Part shown: piece by piece, positions 35,101-48,453 of the stretch
Numbering within the stretch: the stretch's first letter is position 1
How the letters are laid out: the number at the start of each line of letters is the position of its first letter
Source: Scytalidium lignicola
Lineage: Eukaryota > Ascomycota > Leotiomycetes
NCBI GenBank assembly: GCA_002812745.2
Contig: NCSJ02000109.1
Span: 62,001-126,000, forward strand
DNA: 64,000 nt
Direction: 5' to 3'
The notes under the pieces: generated by a model
Database searches by the model: none
What the model was told of the DNA's origin: nothing
The model's input: the letters and a program-made list of their open reading frames with translations, nothing else
Made by a program: the position numbers and the translations under genes

Positions 35101-38100
35101 TCATCTTACCATCATATATAGTACTACCTTACCTGTGCACTGTTATCATTCCTTGATCATCCGTTCTCTCGGTGCGCATGTCCTTCTTGATGAGGCCCGG
35201 TTATTTCAGCAGAGCACATAATAGAGCTTCGGGGGTCTCGCTGTGCTTATGTCTCCCAGTTTCACTCATCACTGCCTCACTCGATATTTTCAAGTTGGCC
35301 CGGTGTAACTTCATCATTCTAATCAACTCGACGATCGATCCTAAGCCGACGTTTTTTTGCGCATAAAGATTGGGTCTGAGGCTGGGTGTTAACGACTTGC
35401 TGACTACGGAGTACTTCGAAGTACTTCCCATTAGTATGGTACGGTACTGGACTGGACTGTATTGTAATGTTCTTGTCGTGGCCGGCTCGCCGCCGACAGA
35501 AGGAAGATCGTCGCGCATCGCAGGGTGTGCTGCCCTGTTTTGATGAAACTGTTGTGGGCAAGGCAAGGGACGGCCAATTCTAGTCCCGCCCCAAACCACG
35601 CACGCATGGGCTGTTTGGGCCCAAAAACACCAGCCTATGAGCTGAGCCGCTGTGTCATTTGCGGTTGGCTCGGGGCGCGAAAAGGCAGTTCGATCGCCGG
35701 CTCCAGGGCTCCACCCAGCAGAACGCCATCGCTGATTGATTGCGATGGAGAATATTTCCCATCCTGCCTCCGAAGGCCAAAAGCTGGGGAAATCAGGGGG
35801 TCGCGATTGGCTGAGTGGGCCCGGGAGAATGCCGGCTTGTTTTCTCTCTGTTGGGTTGTTCAGCGCTGAAGTACTTGGCGGTAACACCGCAGAGCACAGA
35901 AACAATAGTCGCAGCCATCGCCCAGGAGACTTCGTTCTTGGTACTTCTCGGCGGTCGCCATGCCCCCCAGATACGAAATGTCATCCTATTTCTTGTAGCA
36001 GTTGTAAGCTTCCTTGGCTGCCTTTTGCTTAACTTGCTGTATTGTACTGTATTGTACTATGGACGTTTGGTAGAGCTTCTGTTGCTAACTTGGCGCTTGG
36101 TGCTCGGCGAAAAGGGAGGAAAGGGAAATGGAAGCGCGCATGGTATCTTGCGTAAGACCATTTTATTTCCAGGTGCGGTTCTGGTCCCGGGTCGAGTCAC
36201 GCTCCGCGTCTGAATTTGCGAACGCACCGTCGTGTTGTCGCAATGCAACCTAGGTCAGGGCAAGACTAAAGGGTCCATTGCTGCAGGGAAGCTGCCCAAT
36301 TTTCTGTTCACCTGATAACCTGAGCCGCTACGCAGAACCGAAGTGGGCGTGTGCCGGTCCTTCAATAATCCCACCCACGGGTCGATCGTAGGATTCGCTG
36401 GGGCTGCGGTACCGTACAAGTACAGTACAGCACAGTACTTCTCACACCAGGCAAAATTCGCTGCTGGCCCGTGTAACCAGGTCGATCAGCCTGCGTTGTC
36501 GCATCCATGTGCATCACAGATCCGCCAGAGCAGCCGCCCTCCGTACTGTACTTTTGTACATCGTCGTTACCATCTCCTGGCCTGCAGAACGAGACCGGTA
36601 CCTCTCCGAGCAATTGCAGCAGGGCGCAACAACCGGCTTTATTTCTGCGACGTGCGGCATTTCCAGACCTGCATAAGAGCGAACACGTGCACCAGTACTG
36701 ATACATCTGTTCCCGAGGCATCAACATACTGCTTCGGTGCTTCAAGGGGGGGTTGTTGTTCGTCACCAGAAGTCACCTATCTTATCGCCCTCACTGGAAG
36801 CTTGGACCGCATAGCGGCCAAAATTGGGACCTGGGGATGTGGAGATGACAAGCCAAAAGCCCGCCCGTCAATAATCCGTACGGAAAGTATTTCAACGCCA
36901 GAATTGCACGACGACACTTAGCCTCAAACAATGAAGAGATGAAAAGATGGAAGAACACTGTGCGATCACCCTACAGAGACGACGCTGCGATCCTGCGGAG
37001 CTACCCGCTTGCTCGTCGTGCTCGTTAATCAGTTATCCTTGCCTGATAGCGATTAGTCGAGCTCCATATTCCTCGCATATTGCGGCCTCTCCTTCCCGCT
37101 AGAGCTAGGACTTGCCCAGGTTTTCCGCATATCGTTCATGGGGATGTTTACCAGCCCCCAAGGTTGACAAATCAGAAAGTAGACTCCGTATGATTAATGC
37201 TCTTCTAAGAGATCCTGCTGCCTCAGGAGCTTATGCATGGCTCTGCACTAGAGACCACGGGGTGCCTGTGAGTTATCCGTTCGTGATCGTACCTACATGA
37301 TCGTGGCAGCGCAAACTTGCCCTTCCTGTTCAAATCAACTGGATGGAGCAAGAAGCCTTAGGGATTAGTGACAATGTGACCCTGTGACTAGTAGTGACAT
37401 AACTTTACAGCTTCCACCGTGGAGGTATGACGTTCAGTGACAATCAAGGAGATGCAGCCCAGAGATCTGGGTCCAAAACCGATAAAGCCGATATTGCTCA
37501 CTTCTGGGCGGTATCCTCGGCTGCTTAAACAATGAAAAGGAAGACCGTTGAAACTCTCGGCCGTGATGCGTAGAAACAGAACAGTAATGTTCGAGTGCAT
37601 TGCCCCTTCTCGGGGAACGTAAATTCCCTTGCCTTCCGCACCGTGCCAAGTAGGTAGTGGCGCGCTTACCATCTCTCAGTGTTTCCTGACCTGAGAATCG
37701 ATCGATCATTATTGAACTGCTTGCCTAGAGATAATTTATCCATTTCATCGACCCATTCTTCGTTGATATCAGCGTATCTCGATGTCTCTCTGCCGTACTG
37801 TAATTTACCCGACTGGACTGCCCGCATTTTGTATATTGACCTTCGTGCTCTCCGCGTTGCTCATTTGAATCCATCAATGCCTTAATTGTTCATGCCTCGA
37901 CGGTTTGGTACAAGTATACCCACGTAAGTTGCTCCGTAGAACGAACAGAGCCCACTGCCGTACAGTATCCAGTATCCATTACCAAAGATCGTCTTGTCCC
38001 CGTCCGTAGTGATGGAACGCTAACTGTGCCTTAATCCAAGAACGTCTCAGAAGGGTGTGAGACGCTAATGATTTGGCCCTTGCCACATCCTTCCAGACTC

Positions 38101-38858
38101 TGCTTGTTTGTCACCCCGGGTCATCCAGGCCCCAAAATAATCGGCTCTCCACACCAGAAAGCCTGGACTCCATATTATTCTGTGGGCCATTGCGCCGTCT
38201 GGCCTGCTCGACCTTTCCCTAATTGACCTGACCTGCTCCGCCAGACTCCAGACGGCTAAGCTGCCACTGATGCGACGGCGCTCAGGACGGAAACTCGTGT
38301 TTGCTCAACCTTGCTCAACCATTTCACGCCAAAGCCCCGAACTCCAAAGCATTGCCCCCTACAACCAACCTTCTTACTTCTCCAGGTCAGCAGGTAATCG
38401 ACCACAAAAAAAAGGGCCATCGAGGGAAAAATATTCTATCGCCTTGTAACAGCTTCATCAAAGTGCTAGTTTCAAACCTCATCCTGGATCTGGATCTTGA
38501 TTCTTGAGGACTCGGCTTCGGCTACGGCTAAACACTTAAGAACGGCAGACGGAATAGTACGTGGTTGCAGCACACGGAAGCGATAATCACTGGTAGTCAG
38601 GCGCAGCGCTTTCTTTGGCTGCATCCGGACACTTGTGTGGCAGTCGTTTGCCCATCATAACGATTCAGCAGCCGCCATTCATTGGGACGCTGCAAGTCAG
38701 AACCTCCGTCGTTTTCTTCGCATTTTGCCCCGCCGATTTCGTGTCAACAGCTGGATTCGAATGGAATATTGAGATTGGGAATAGCATGCCAGAAAACATC
38801 GTGGGGAAAACAGTCTGCTCGAATTTCAGGACCGATTTTGTGTGTGTGAAGAGCGACG
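29164..38858. other. 9.7-kb gene-poor region upstream of the transcription factor
   Basis: No spliced or unspliced gene could be supported on either strand. The left half (29.2-33.8 kb) is AT-rich, with six N marks at A/T runs (30022, 30765, 31971, 32729, 32997, 33559). The right half (33.8-38.8 kb) is GC-richer, with overlapping open frames on both strands typical of unselected sequence, and with frequent GTAC palindromes. CTTT repeats lie at 34109-34136 and a TTGCTCAACC tandem pair at about 38301-38320. It may hold a long regulated promoter, a long 5' UTR of the transcription factor, or noncoding RNA. Confidence 0.5.
36044..36062. repeat. tandem TATTGTACTG pair
   Basis: Two adjacent copies of the TATTGTACTG decamer, one of several GTAC-rich motifs in this promoter-side region. 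Confidence 0.5.
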
Positions 38859-41800
38859 ATGAGCGAACCGACAATCATTCATCAACAACCACTGGCCATG
38901 CCTGCCGCGTCTACATCTAATAGCACAGGGTCGACGGCCACTGCTGCAAATAATGGAGATAATGGTAAGACGAGCCTCTACAAAGCTTCCTTCTCCACCA
39001 GAATATCTGGTTAGAACTTTCGCTTTTGGCTTCATTGTATTATGTTCGACTGACGATGGATAACCTAGCCGCATCAGCGACCACCAAGAGTCCAAACAAT
39101 TTCCCACCTCCAAAAACCGACAAACCTAGACCTCATGTTTGCGGTACCTGCCAGAGATCCTTTGCACGGTTAGAACATCTGAAGCGCCACGAAAGATCTC
39201 ATACAAAGGAAAAGCCATTTGAATGTCCGGAGTGTGCGAGATGTTTTGCTCGACGAGATCTTTTGTTACGGCACCAGCAGAAACTCCACATGACAACTAC
39301 CCCATCTTCGAGACCAAGAAACAGGCGGGAGAGTGTGGCAAGTAGTACCGCTGCAGGAAGCTCGAGGATTCGAAAAGGTTCTGTTTCTAGTGGAACTATG
39401 ATGAGACCTAGGGCAAATACAATAAGCCATGTTGATGCAACTCATATGCCATTGCTTGGAACGACGAATATTGCGCCTGTAAGGCCTTCTATTGCTCCGG
39501 GGCATAGTCGTCATGCCAGCCTAGTTGGACTTCCTATGCACAATCACTACCAATATGACGGAATGTCTGCGGCTATGGGTCAACGAGGAATGAACCATGT
39601 GCTACCAAAGCTGGAAACGAATGGATTTAACGGTATGGATTTGGGTGGTGGACTACGAACTGCACCAGTGATTGCGTTCAATAATGATTTTGACATTGAA
39701 GGATTATTTTTTGGACCAGGTTCTACTATCAACCCCAACGCTCTCCATTACCAGGACTCACCGCAAGCTATGGCAATTGACTCCAGTTCACCCTTTGATG
39801 GGCTTCAGAACATCACTGGAAACCAACCTATAGACGAGAATTTTGACTGGATGAATGGCTTCGATCATCAAATGTCCTTCAATGCAGCTAACGAGAACGC
39901 CATAGACGGCTCATCGCCATCAGCAATTAGCACTGCTAGTCAGAGCGGCATTAGCGAGGTTATGTTAGACGGTTCAAACAATCCAGCGGCGGCTTCGGCA
40001 TCCATGTGGCAGCAGTCTATGATGGCACCTCCATTGATGACATCTAATCCTTTTTCAATGGATATGGGAGCCAGCGGCTTCCCTGATTTACTAAATAGTG
40101 GGCCATTATCACCTACTAGCCTTCCACAAAAGAACGCAAACGACCCCTATTTTTCGACCCCTCCTCCATCAATGAGCTCTTTAAGCCCCTCCTTGATGTC
40201 AGGACTTAACACGCAGAACATGCATCAATCTATTAGTTTTGGCGGACCAGAGACCCCAATGTCAATGAATGGAAGTATGCATGCTAGTTCACCTGTATCA
40301 ACACTCACAGATGCAACCCGTCAAGCTCTTCTTGCAGCCCTTGCACAGTGTCAACCATTTGGTGGACGCAAGTACTCCTTTCCTACCGCAAGCTCGCCGC
40401 TCTCTCCGCATTTCCAGGGCCGAATAAACAGTTTTAATGAAGGAACTCGAACTCTGCCAAGCACACATGATCTTCAACGGTACTGCGGGGCTTATATCAA
40501 ATATTTCCACCCCCATATGCCCTTCCTACATATACCGACTCTTACATTTGAACTTCCACTCAATTCCGGTACTTCGAGAGGTAATGCCGGCCTCGTTGGT
40601 GGCCGTGGGTGCCTTGTTCTTTCCATGGCGGCAATCGGTGCTCTCTACGAAATGGAGCATACTCAATCGAAAGACCTTTTCGAATCAGCAAAGAAGATGA
40701 TTCAACTCTATTTGGAAGAGCGCCGAAAGGCAGATGTGCGCAAGGCAGACATTCGAAAGGCCGGCATTACCGATTATAATAACAATGGACCCGAAAATTC
40801 CGTTCATACTCCTGTATGGCTTGTTCAGGCCATGTTATTGAATGTGGTATATGGTCACAACTGCGGAGACAAGATTGCAGGAGACATTGCTAGCACTCAT
40901 TGTGCAGCTTTGGTAAGCCTTGCACGAGCCGCACAGCTACTTAAACCCCAATCAGCTCAGAATGTCGGCCAAGATGTCCAGATGACCGATGATGGTTTGT
41001 CACCAGAGCCATGGAATGGCATCCAAATTGAGACTCCAGATGATCAGCAGGATTGGTATAACTGGAAATCCATGGAGGAGCGAAAGCGAACTCTTTATGC
41101 GGTTTTCATTCTCTCAAGCCTCTTGGTTTCCGCCTACAACCATACTCCAGCTTTAACTAACTCAGAAATTATGCTTGACTTGCCTTGCGATGAGGAGTTT
41201 TGGACCGCAGAAAATGCCAACAGCTTTCATGCAAAGGGAGGTGCGAGAATGGCCAATCACAACCATATTACTTTCCACGATGCTCTAGGAGAACTACTTC
41301 GAACGGGTGAAAAGCAGCAACAAATGCAGCATATGCAGCAGCCTTATGGTATGAATCCAGACCTTCAGAAAACTGACCTCCGACCTAGCACATTTGGATG
41401 CTTGGTATTGATTAATGCCCTCCACAATTATATCTGGGAAACTAGACAAAGACATCACAACAAAATCTGGACCAACGAAGAGACTGAGAAAATGCACCGA
41501 CACATCGAACCGGCTTTGAAAGCTTGGCAGGCAGCGTGGGCAAGCAACCCTCAGCATAGTCTCGAACGACCGAATCCTTACGGCCTTGGACCCTTATCGG
41601 CTGATAGTATTCCACTTCTAGATCTAGCTTATGTGAGGTTATTCGTCAATCTGTCTAGATCTAAGGAGAAGTTCTGGCAGCGAGATTGGGATGGAATGGC
41701 GGAGGAGTTATCAAGAGGCAGCGAGATCATACAGCATGCAGAACATTCACCTTCATCTAATATCGAGTCGACTGATCCATCCGATACGTCTACAGCTAGC

Positions 41801-42506
41801 TCCATCTTTGTTGATTCACCTCCAACATCGACATCCTCACCTGAGTATAGCTCTTCTAGGATGGGCCCAAATTCGATGAACCAATTAGCGAACCATGCTG
41901 GCTCGACAACAAAGCGTGAACGACACCTTCGTAAAGCTGCGTTTTATGCTGCCGATTCGCTGTCAATGTCAGACAAACTTGGTGTGACATTCGCTGATTT
42001 TACATCTCGCGAGCTTCCATTGCAATCGGCATTGTGTGCGTTCGACTGTGCACAAGTCCTGGCTGAGTGGGTTGCAACAGTGCAGGAACGAGTTGGTCGC
42101 TATCTTGGTATTTTAGGAAAGGATGACATCAACCTAAACCAGGTTCCGGGCATCATGCTCCTCGAGGAAGAAGACGTCAAGCTTCTCAGTAAGATCCAGG
42201 AAGTGCTTAATAGTGCCGAAATCAAGATGAATTACGAACTTGCCAGTATGGGCAGCGTTGGCCAGATGTCACCTGCGAAAAGGATACCTACTTCCGATAA
42301 CTGTGGGTATGCTGCAAAAATCCTGAGGGTTACAGCTTACATGCTAGATAAAGCTGCAGTATGGCCTGGTATGTAGCATCCTGATTTTCTTTGGTTACGT
42401 TACACTGACAATAGAAACAGTCACACATCTTATGGCACACAGTCTGGAAACTCAAGCTAACCATATGAGAGCGCGAGCGGAAGAATCAGTAGCTCAGCGC
42501 GAGTAA
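38859..42506 (+). CDS. C2H2 zinc-finger plus fungal-specific transcription factor, Adr1/Rsf2-like
   Basis: Three exons (38859-38964, 39069-42368, 42421-42506) give 1163 residues; both introns have CTGAC branch sites. Two adjacent C2H2 fingers lie at about 60-80 ([17 protein letters not shown]) and 88-109 ([17 protein letters not shown]), joined by a TGEKP-like SHTKEKPF linker. The contact residues (R-E-R in finger 1, R-D-R in finger 2) resemble those of Adr1. A Ser/Asn/Met-rich central region (about 130-470) precedes a fungal transcription-factor middle-homology domain (about 490-900; starts [17 protein letters not shown]). This architecture is found in nuclear regulators of carbon use and stress. 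The target set is unknown. The 9.7-kb upstream spacer suggests complex control. Confidence 0.88.
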
Positions 42507-44379
42507 TTTTCTTGCTTTGGGGACGGCAATGAAAGAGAGTCGTGAAAGCTCAAAAGCGAAAGACAAAAAATTAGAACCTCAGGCTAAAAGTCGACATCTT
42601 CAAAAGAGACAAAATTTGTCTTACACCTGTACAAACTTATTCCTTTTTGGCTACCAGGAGACTTGGGTTTGTCCTCGGATCAGCTACGTTTATATATATA
42701 CAAATGGGTTGGCAATTGTTTCAACTGAGCGTCCTCGCTCTTGAGATTCTGACGTAGGAGATGAGCTGCGTTGTTGGCGGGACGACTTCACGAATCAACG
42801 ATGACTTCACGACTCCTACGCGGAATGAATACGGTTTCTACGGCACCTCCCACATTTCTTTCAAAATCTATGCTCTGTTGTGGATTTATTCGTCCTGCTT
42901 TTTTATTGATTACACGTTGGGCAAAGATTCAAACCGTTACAATTTGAAGGTTTTTATTCTTGAGTCCCTGTTACCGATATCAGTTTTTGTCCTTTTACTG
43001 GCTTTATTTTGATATCTTCGATTTAATCTTTTTGGGTAATTATCATCATCACCCGTATTATTACTCTCATTTCTACATCTACCTCCCCCTGACTCGGCTG
43101 GGCAGGTGGGATTGTAAAGTTTGGCGCAGGATTTGCTTATCAGGATGATATCAAAAATTTCCCCTGCTTCGTATGACCATAATCACGAATTTCTGGATGC
43201 CTCTAACTGGGTGGGATTGTTAGATGCTGGCCAGGACAACTTTGATGTTGACTGAATATGGTTTGGGGGACGAAGAACAGGTTGGGTGCGAGAGATATGG
43301 AACGGACAGAGGGAAAGGTGTTTATAGTGATCTATTGAAATTTATGAAGCCATGATGCGATGGAAACGGGGTATTGCGTACAGCTACTCTGCGAGCTGGC
43401 ACTAAAGAAAAACAACAAACTGATGAAAATAGGGGGCCGGATGATTTGATTTTCGAAGCAGAAGAGTAATATAATACCCAGTTTTCTTCGAGATGAAAAT
43501 AATACCAATCCTTAAAGTTGCTTGACCTGGTTCTCAATTTGTTGAATTGTATGTTTTAGTTACTTTGCCTAAAATACCTGGATGCCAACTGTCATGCATC
43601 AGGAAGAGGTTGGCTAAGCCCTTCCGCCTTGGATTTCGAAAATTTCTTCCTATTTATTGCTTATCCAACAGATTTTCGATATAACGCTAGAATGGTCCAT
43701 TTTTGTTAACATTAGATAGCCCAGATCAATATATATCCATCTGATGGATCAAAGATGATCTCAACAAAAACCACAAGCAAGTAGGCACAACACAGGCTTC
43801 ACTGAAGCAGGCTCAGCTACTCATTTATATGTGGAGAGTTCTCTACTTGCATATTGATTACCCAGCCCCCTTTATCATTTAGGATCGCATGCATTGGTTC
43901 TTGATTGTCAGGAACGACCCTATGACAGAAGTTCCTGTCAGTGGAGTCTGTCTCCTCAATACATCCTCTAGAAAAATACTAGGCTCTTGCACTTAGGGTG
44001 TATGATCCTGTGATCCCTAAAGGCGTTCAGACTGAGACAAATCATTCTGCTTGTGGAAGGTCGATGGGAAGGATTTGCATAGGATAAGATGTGCGCCACA
44101 AAAAGTAGGTTATGTCAGAGCAATGTTTATGTCTGCTGCAGAGATGGAGACTATGTATCATAGACAGGAATGAAGTATCACTTAGCAATTATTAAAGCGC
44201 ATGGATTTAAAAATTATATTTTACATCCAATGTTCTAACAACACTGGCTAATGCCATGCTTGATTATATCTATTTTTACACCTATTTTGATGCAAGATCC
44301 AAAACACCACAAACGCCGTGCTGAAAACACAATGATGAGAATGCTGCGTCTCAAAACAGTCTTTCACTCTTCGAACTCG
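42507..44379. other. intergenic between convergent genes, 1.9 kb
   Basis: 3' sides of the transcription factor and the GT90 gene. A TATATATATA run occurs at 42693-42702. No gene supported; the open frames at 42517-43148 are low in content. Confidence 0.45.
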
Positions 44380-46484
44380 TCACACATGTCCACTATTGGA
44401 GGGACTTAAAGCTTTACTGCTATCGTATTTATCTAATTCGCTGCCGTCTCCTGAGTAGCCGATTCGGTCACGGTTGTCATCAATTATACGACCATACTCC
44501 AAAAGAAGGAGGAAGGTGTAGATCTGCATAGAGAGATTAGTTTAGGAGTGAAAAAAAAAACCTTTTAAGGAGATATTACCTCAAGATCTTCTTTCCTCAG
44601 GACTTTCTCGGCCCACTCCCTTCCTTGCTGGGCTAATTTCTGTCCCTCAAATTCATGTCTCTGCACATATGGCTCCACATCTGACGACTTATCCGATGGA
44701 CTACCAAGACCGACAAAGTAAGTCATGATACTGTAGATGTCATCATATCGGTTATCCATTGGCACGAAGTGTCTCCATGAGAAGAGCCTGGAATCATGCC
44801 ATTCCCTGAAAATAGTGGCCTTGATTCCTAGACTCTTGCTTTGCAGAAAGGCACGCCATCTTCCGGAGAAGGAATGGCCATCAACATCGACGAGAAATTT
44901 GTTCTCAAATTGTTGACCAAGGCTTACCTGATTCTTCCATTTAAATATATCGCTCAGGAAATCGCAGTTTGGGTGGCACGCAAAGGCTTCGGTAAAGCCA
45001 ATATCGGTGTACTTTGATGCAAAGCCTGCTGGATGAAAATGTTCAAAATTTTCATACGTCCCAGGTTCTTCTGAATTTTCTCTCATTATTCGGGCTTCTT
45101 TATCGCTTAGTACAGTTGAATTGGTCGAGAGAACAAGCCTTTGCCGGTGCATATGTTCCCAAGTTTCGGGGGTATTTGTGCCTCCAGATGTGACGCCTCT
45201 CCAGATCATGCTATCCTTCTTATCCGCCCAGTCATAGTCGAAGGTTGGATCATACTCATACCGCTCATCCTTTCCATAGTACATATTTGCTGGGAATAGG
45301 ATATCGTTATTGACATTGACTTTGCATTCGCCAAAGACTGGCAGCAGACGAAGGCTAGCAACGACTGTGCTACTGGCATATAGGAAACCGTGCAAATCCT
45401 GGATCTCTGGACCGATTGTACAGAGATCAGTGGAACGGTTGAAGTTGGTGATAAATCCACCTGAAGGGTCCTTGTATAATACCTCGGCAGAGCTTGTGGA
45501 CGAGGCGTTGTCTCTGGCATGGGACTCAGGGGGGCAGGCCTCCTTTGCGAGTAACATATATTGCTTTCCGGGAGCGTTAAACCACTGTGGGTCGAGATCA
45601 GGAGCATCCTTCTTATCGTCTGAAAAGAATCCTTTCATGTCCTTAGTCCATTCTGGAAGAGTCTCCGGAGGCATCTTCCTCTCCTGTTCCTCCTTTGCCA
45701 AAAGTTTCTGCATTTCATCCCAAGGCACTACAAGTCGAGGTTGGTCCAGGCGATTCATAGCAATATCCATGTCCGGAAGATGTTGCACAAACATTCCCAC
45801 CAACTTTTTAAAGGTTTCCATCCGCCAATTTTCATTTGTGGTCTTCCAAACCTTGCCATTCCGTACATGGAGACCTGAGATTCCGGTTTCCTTGTCCATG
45901 GTAATACGTGTAGCCAGCGCTCTAATTTCAGATGGCTCAATAGCCCAGAAGGGTCGCAGGTCATCGTAGATCTGTTGGAAGTCGTCTATATTGTGCACAT
46001 TCCTGTCTCGTGCGTATTTATACCAGTCTCTGAATCCTGGTGGTGGGTGGCGTCCATATTTACTCCTATACTTAGCAACGGTCTCCCTAAAGGTCATAGA
46101 TCTGCTCTCTTCGTATTCATTCCATGCTTTGTCTGCGTCCTTCATATATTTAGCAATCGGATGATTATCATTTATGCCCGCATGTTCCACAAAATTGTCG
46201 TCTTGATGTGAGGATGGGACCTTCGGGATCTACTTGCGCATTAATAAAGAAATATTCGCATAGCGGTCAAACCTATTTACCTGAGGATCTGGAGGAGTCT
46301 TCAGACCGGACTCTGGTTCCTGCCCACCGCTGGCAGGTATCCCAGGAATTGGGATATGACTAATTTTTGAGGTTACATCACTCCCAAGGAGCATGGAAAT
46401 ATTGACCAGCAGTATTAAAATCCCTACAGAACAGAGGAGGAGGAACAGCCGTCGGCTGCGACAGTCGGTAGCAGCAAACATCAT
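44380..46484 (-). CDS. GT90 / CAP10-domain glycosyltransferase, type II membrane protein
   Basis: Exons 46484-46281, 46229-44580 and 44523-44380 join in phase to 665 residues. Starting at the ATG pair (46484) gives a short basic N-terminus and a membrane helix at about 13-32 (LFLLLCSVGILILLVNISML), hence a Golgi lumenal enzyme. The CAP10/GT90 domain covers about 290-600: ILFPANMYYG, DYDWADKKDSMIWRGVTSGG, then KFLVDVDGHSFSGRWRAFLQ and KATIFREWHDSRLFSWRHFV. These are the family's sugar-nucleotide and acceptor blocks, as in cryptococcal Cap10 and xylosyltransferases. The last exon (YTFLLLLEYGRIIDDNRDRI) completes the typical C-terminus. It probably adds xylose or another sugar to cell-wall or secreted glycans; the donor is not determinable here. 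Confidence 0.88.
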
Positions 46485-46948
46485 GACGCGGTTGAAGGTT
46501 CTACGATTGCGGCCGATGGCTTGCTGCTGGTTCACGTATATGCCTTCCCGATCAGCCAGATATACAAATTATGGTCAAATGCTTCTTCTTCCAAGCCATC
46601 GAGGGACAGATCAGTGACAGGTGAAGGTTGCAAAGTGAAGGTTGTGGCGCAGTAGCCTTTTGCATTCTGTAAATTAATTAGATCCTGCCGAGCATTTTAG
46701 AGCGTCCAGATCCTTGGGCGTGAGCAGCCCCTTTACGAAGGACCAGCCCGTGACGGCGCAAGAAAGTACGTACACGAAGGACAAGGATCACATCCTCTCG
46801 CGCCTAAGCATCCCTAAAGCAGCACGCCGCGTGCCGCAGCCTTGAAATCCTGGTTCTTACGAGAACAAAATTCAGGCCTCATCTTTTTCCAGACATCCGA
46901 CGGTCCAAGAGTTGTCACTTACTCAAGTCCATTGCAATCAACAGCACC
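46485..46948. promoter_or_regulatory. divergent promoter, GT90 / MRPL10
   Basis: 464 bp shared by two divergent starts. The GT90 frame stays open for about 30 codons above its ATG, so an upstream exon there is possible. No named site was recognised. Confidence 0.4.
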
Positions 46949-47884
46949 ATGCCGCCACGGTTACCAGGACTCGTGGCCTACAGCAGGGCTGTGCTCAATG
47001 GCCCTTCTTCAGCCTTAGCAGCTTTTCTACTTCCATGTATGCAAATCAGGAGCGCCTCAATTCTTGCTGAGCTCTCGGACAACCCTGGAGCCTACAACAA
47101 ACGCATTCGACGAGGTCGAGGTCCATCGTCAGGGAAAGGCAAGACATCTGGTCGTGGTCATAAGGGTCAAAAGCAGCATGGAAAGGTTCCAGCGCGGTTC
47201 CAGGGTGGTCAAACACCGCAGGAAATCGTCCATGGCACGAGAGGGTTTGAGAATCAGTATGTACAACTTCGAAGCGATTGGTGAATCTAGTGGACTCACA
47301 AATTCTGTAGGTTCTCAATCGAGATGTCCCCTGTCAACCTCGATCGGATACAATCCTGGATTGATCAAGGCAGACTCGATCCGACCCGTCCTATCACATT
47401 GAGAGAATTGGTTAAGTCACGGTGTCTTCATGGGATCAAAGATGGAGTGAAGGTTTTGGCAAGAGGCAAGGAGGAGTTGAAAACCCCAATCAACTTGCTG
47501 GTGTCTCGCGCTTCTGCGACGGCAATTGAGGCGATCGAGGCTGCCGGTGGGACGGTCACAACACGATTCTACACCAAGCCGGCCATTAAGAGAATTCTCA
47601 AGGGCGAGTCCGAATCAACTTTCCATCCCCTTGCTACACCATCCGTTAATGGAGATGCGCCGATAATTGCACAGGCATCTCCATTTGCATACCGCCTACC
47701 AGATCCTACGAGTCGAAAAGACATCGAATACTACAGAGATCCAGCTCACCGTGGTTACTTGAGTCACCTAGTTCCAGACGGTCAAGGACCTAGTTTGTTT
47801 TTCAAGACACCAGGAACTGGTGATGTCCGTCGGAAGGCAAAGAAGACTGGAGCTGCCACAGGGAGTGAAAACAAGCTATGGTAG
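46949..47884 (+). CDS. MRPL10: mitochondrial large-subunit ribosomal protein uL15m
   Basis: Exons 46949-47256 and 47311-47884 encode 293 residues. The N-terminal about 35 residues are Arg/Ala/Leu-rich without acids, a mitochondrial import signal. The L15 signature follows: [20 protein letters not shown] (about 51-70), GHKGQKQHG and RFQGGQTP (about 90). The second exon carries the rest of the fold ([20 protein letters not shown]) and the fungal C-terminal extension with [20 protein letters not shown]. The protein is an early-binding subunit of the mitoribosome large subunit. Confidence 0.93.
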
Positions 47885-48453
47885 TTGGCGTACACATGTA
47901 TTATATGATTATGGTGTTGTAAAGATATTCTGGTAGTTCACTCATGGGACAGTGTTGGGTCTTTTAGATCATACTAACAATTTCATGATGTCTTTTTTAT
48001 ATGATATTCTTACTAGACGCAATTAAATTCCCATTAACTAATATCTTTTGAAGTGTGGATGACAGTTCCTAGGCCTTGAACTTTGCAGCTCAGATGGTGT
48101 ATTTTGAGAACAACTACCTGCAAACAAATAAGTCATCAATTATCTCCACTGTATAATTAGGCCCAAATGGTAAATTCATGATGTTGTCATGATGTTATAT
48201 CCCCAAGGAACGATCTACAAAAGCTACAGTTTTGCAAAGTTTATATACTAGCAATTCTTAATTGTTTAGTGAGGCTAGCAGGGATAGCCGCAAGCAACCT
48301 TTTACCCGCCCGTGCCGCCGTAGCGCGGCTAGAGCTTCCTACCCAGCTTCAATGGACCTCCAGCTGATAACAAACATTTGAAACAGAGTAGCTACATTGC
48401 TTCCCCTCTGGGTATTGCATTATCGATTTCCAGAATAGAGGCGCTTTATCGCC
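47885..48453. other. intergenic, MRPL10 to MVP1
   Basis: 569 bp on the same strand; AT-rich 3' part of MRPL10, then a GC-richer patch at about 48290-48360 near the MVP1 start. No gene seen. Confidence 0.4.

Noticed and set aside
35201..35905. 234-codon open frame on the minus strand
   Set aside because: No domain or family likeness, no splice structure, and overlapping open frames on the other strand; typical of GC-rich noncoding sequence. The start is also doubtful.
45310..45969. 219-codon open frame opposite the GT90 gene
   Set aside because: Antisense shadow of a well-supported glycosyltransferase exon.
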